A stretch of DNA of 64,000 bases from Oceanispirochaeta crateris (GTDB lineage Bacteria > Spirochaetota > Spirochaetia > DSM-2461): NCBI RefSeq assembly GCF_008329965.1, contig NZ_CP036150.1, forward strand, positions 620,001 through 684,000, written 5' to 3'. Every line of letters starts with the position of its first letter. The stretch's first letter is position 1. Below are positions 62,481 through 64,000 of this stretch, one piece after another. The notes below the pieces were generated by a model. The model was given only the letters and a program-made list of their open reading frames with translations, was not told the origin of the DNA and did no database searches. A program made the translations under genes and the position numbers.

Positions 62481-62518
62481 GTTCCATGGGAATGAGAACT
62501 CTTTATGTTTAAAATTTA

Positions 62519-64000
62519 TCAATAACTTTGTCTCAGATGAGTCAGTTCTACTTCCTCCAGTTTTCCTTCTGTTTCATTTCCGGGGGTGTAGTCTACAACC
62601 TTGATCTCCCCGGGCATGAGATGGAATCCATTATCCGAAAAAGATCCTCCTTCAGGGCAAGTCAGATACAGGTAAAAGGCAGGTTTGTCCGTCGTCAATT
62701 CAATTGTCCGGGTTGTATTGTTTTGAGATTCTCTTCCTCTCATGGAAATCTCTGCGGCTTCGAGAGTACACATTCGGGGAACATCAAAGAGGAGTACGTT
62801 GCTTGTTGTACCCGTTTCCCATTCCATTTTCATCTCTAAAAACTCATGTTGTCTTTTTGATTCCTCAGGAAGGTCTGTGCTGTAAAACTGCTTGGAGGAA
62901 CGGGGTTCTAAATCAAGATCTCTTGTGAGGGTTTGGATGATCTCTCCCTTAAAGTTCCTGTAGTTCAGGACGGCCCTGGCCTTCACACTGTGATCCTTGT
63001 CATTCATGGCCGCTATTGTTATTTTTCCATCCTTTACCCAGCCTGCAATATGAAGGGGGGCAAAAAATCGGGCGGCACCATAATGCAGCAGTTTCCAGGC
63101 TCCTGTGTAGTCAATGGAGGCCCAGGAGGCAACGGGCCAGTTATCGTTGAGCTGCCAGTACAGAGCTCCCATACAGCTGGGACGGTTGGCTCTCCAATAT
63201 TCTACGGCGGTTTGAATGGCCCAGGCCTGCTGAACCTGACTGAGATACAGAAAATCAGTGAATTTCTGGGGAAACCTAAAATAACGGCTCAGGGTGGATA
63301 TGATGATCTCGTTCCCTTTTAGATTTTTCTGATGATGCATCATTACCGGTGAGGTCACATTCCACTCCTCTTCCGGAGCGTACTCTTTGACTGTATTGAA
63401 GGCAGGAAAAGACTGAAAACCGAATTCACTGCAAAAGCGGGGAAGTATGTCATAGAAGCTTTCAAAGGGTTTTCCTTCATGCCAGACAGACCAGTAGTGC
63501 ATATCACCTCGTGTATCATCATGCCAGCAATCTGAGTAGTCATTTTCTCCACCGCTGGGAGAGCTGGGCCACCATGTATGCCCGGGAGCCAATTCTTTGA
63601 CTGCCTTAGCGATGACACCCTGGTTTAAACGGTCATAATCAATGATGTACAGGTCTCTGTTTTTCCTTGATTCCTCATACCAGGTCAGGGCTCCGACGTC
63701 TTCATTGTTGCCGCAGAACAGGGCCAGGCATGCATGGTTTTTCAGACGTGGGATCTGGGAGCGGACTTCCCTGTCAACGCTGTCGAGAAACTCGGAATTG
63801 GTAGGGTATAAGGAACAGGCAAACATAAAGTCCTGCCACACCAGGAGGCCCAATTGATCACAGAGTTCATAAAATTCCTCTGACTCATACTGACCGCCTC
63901 CCCAGACCCGGAGCATATTCATATGAACTTTAGAGGCTGATTCCAGAAGATTTTGAACCTTGGCCTGATCCTGTCCTGCCGGGAGGGCATCCGTTGGAAT
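62519..64000 (-). CDS. Beta-mannosidase, GH2 family (5' part outside window)
   Basis: At least 493 residues are visible; the frame is open to the right edge and the missing part should hold the N-terminal sugar-binding domain. It has the conserved MNMLRVWGGGQYE, the acid/base Glu in FCGNNEDVG, and the nucleophile Glu in CSEFGFQSFP. It also keeps the WRANRPSCMGALYWQLNDNWP segment of exo-beta-mannosidases. It hydrolyses terminal beta-mannosyl groups, probably in the cytoplasm because no signal can be seen here. The stop codon is followed by the 19-bp inverted repeat. Confidence 0.9.
   Translation of the reverse strand: MPTDALPAGQDQAKVQNLLESASKVHMNMLRVWGGGQYESEEFYELCDQLGLLVWQDFMFACSLYPTNSEFLDSVDREVRSQIPRLKNHACLALFCGNNEDVGALTWYEESRKNRDLYIIDYDRLNQGVIAKAVKELAPGHTWWPSSPSGGENDYSDCWHDDTRGDMHYWSVWHEGKPFESFYDILPRFCSEFGFQSFPAFNTVKEYAPEEEWNVTSPVMMHHQKNLKGNEIIISTLSRYFRFPQKFTDFLYLSQVQQAWAIQTAVEYWRANRPSCMGALYWQLNDNWPVASWASIDYTGAWKLLHYGAARFFAPLHIAGWVKDGKITIAAMNDKDHSVKARAVLNYRNFKGEIIQTLTRDLDLEPRSSKQFYSTDLPEESKRQHEFLEMKMEWETGTTSNVLLFDVPRMCTLEAAEISMRGRESQNNTTRTIELTTDKPAFYLYLTCPEGGSFSDNGFHLMPGEIKVVDYTPGNETEGKLEEVELTHLRQSY

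Overview
The window looks like chromosomal DNA of a Gram-negative-type, probably anaerobic bacterium. I would place it among the Spirochaetota (Spirochaeta/Oceanispirochaeta-like), by inference. The reasons are the many signal-peptide and beta-barrel envelope proteins, a long type-2-like IleRS, a full [FeFe]-hydrogenase maturation set, and a CheX-type chemotaxis phosphatase. No rRNA, tRNA or CRISPR array was seen.

Layout. (1) 1-7.6 kb is an AT-rich island: a truncated flippase gene, a lone F420-hydrogenase-beta-like gene, a DUF1972-type glycosyltransferase, one nearly complete IS3-family element, an internally deleted copy of it, and two decayed IS407-like elements. (2) 7.6-14.2 kb holds a Wzz-like protein, a MacB/LolCDE-like ABC transporter (ATPase plus two permeases), a LolA-like periplasmic protein and an outer-membrane barrel, which together could form an envelope export path. 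(3) 14.2-28.6 kb is a polysaccharide locus: dTDP-L-rhamnose genes rfbACDB, a Wzi-like outer-membrane protein, a GT-C/GtrA/GtrB module, a ChbG-type deacetylase, two GT2 enzymes, a second flippase and two tandem GT4 paralogues, many of them with 1-4 bp overlaps. (4) 28.6-32.1 kb is an SdiA-regulated-type propeller, a porin-like barrel, a CotH lipoprotein and a DUF4956 membrane protein. (5) 32.3-48.8 kb mixes housekeeping genes (ileS, hisH-hisF, fmdB-type, cysteine desulfurase-thiI, WecA/MraY-like, aroB) with envelope proteins, including a four-gene FecR/barrel/lipoprotein operon on the minus strand. (6) 58.9-48.8 kb on the minus strand reads hydG-hydE-aspartase-like-hydF, then an MFS transporter, hisS and a DEAH helicase. 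(7) 59-64 kb has a GT4 enzyme, a HAD phosphatase, a CheX-like protein and a partial GH2 beta-mannosidase.

Working together, regions 1-3 make and place a rhamnose-containing surface polysaccharide, with the WecA-like enzyme at 44.4-45.5 kb as a possible initiating transferase. The hyd operon builds the H-cluster for a hydrogenase encoded elsewhere. The cysteine desulfurase probably feeds sulfur to ThiI.

The most notable regulatory signal is a recurrent promoter layout. A -10-like hexamer ends 6-8 nt before the start codon in at least eight genes that lack a Shine-Dalgarno sequence, usually with a recognisable -35 box, which suggests leaderless mRNAs. The hydG leader also contains two mutually exclusive hairpins next to the ribosome binding site.
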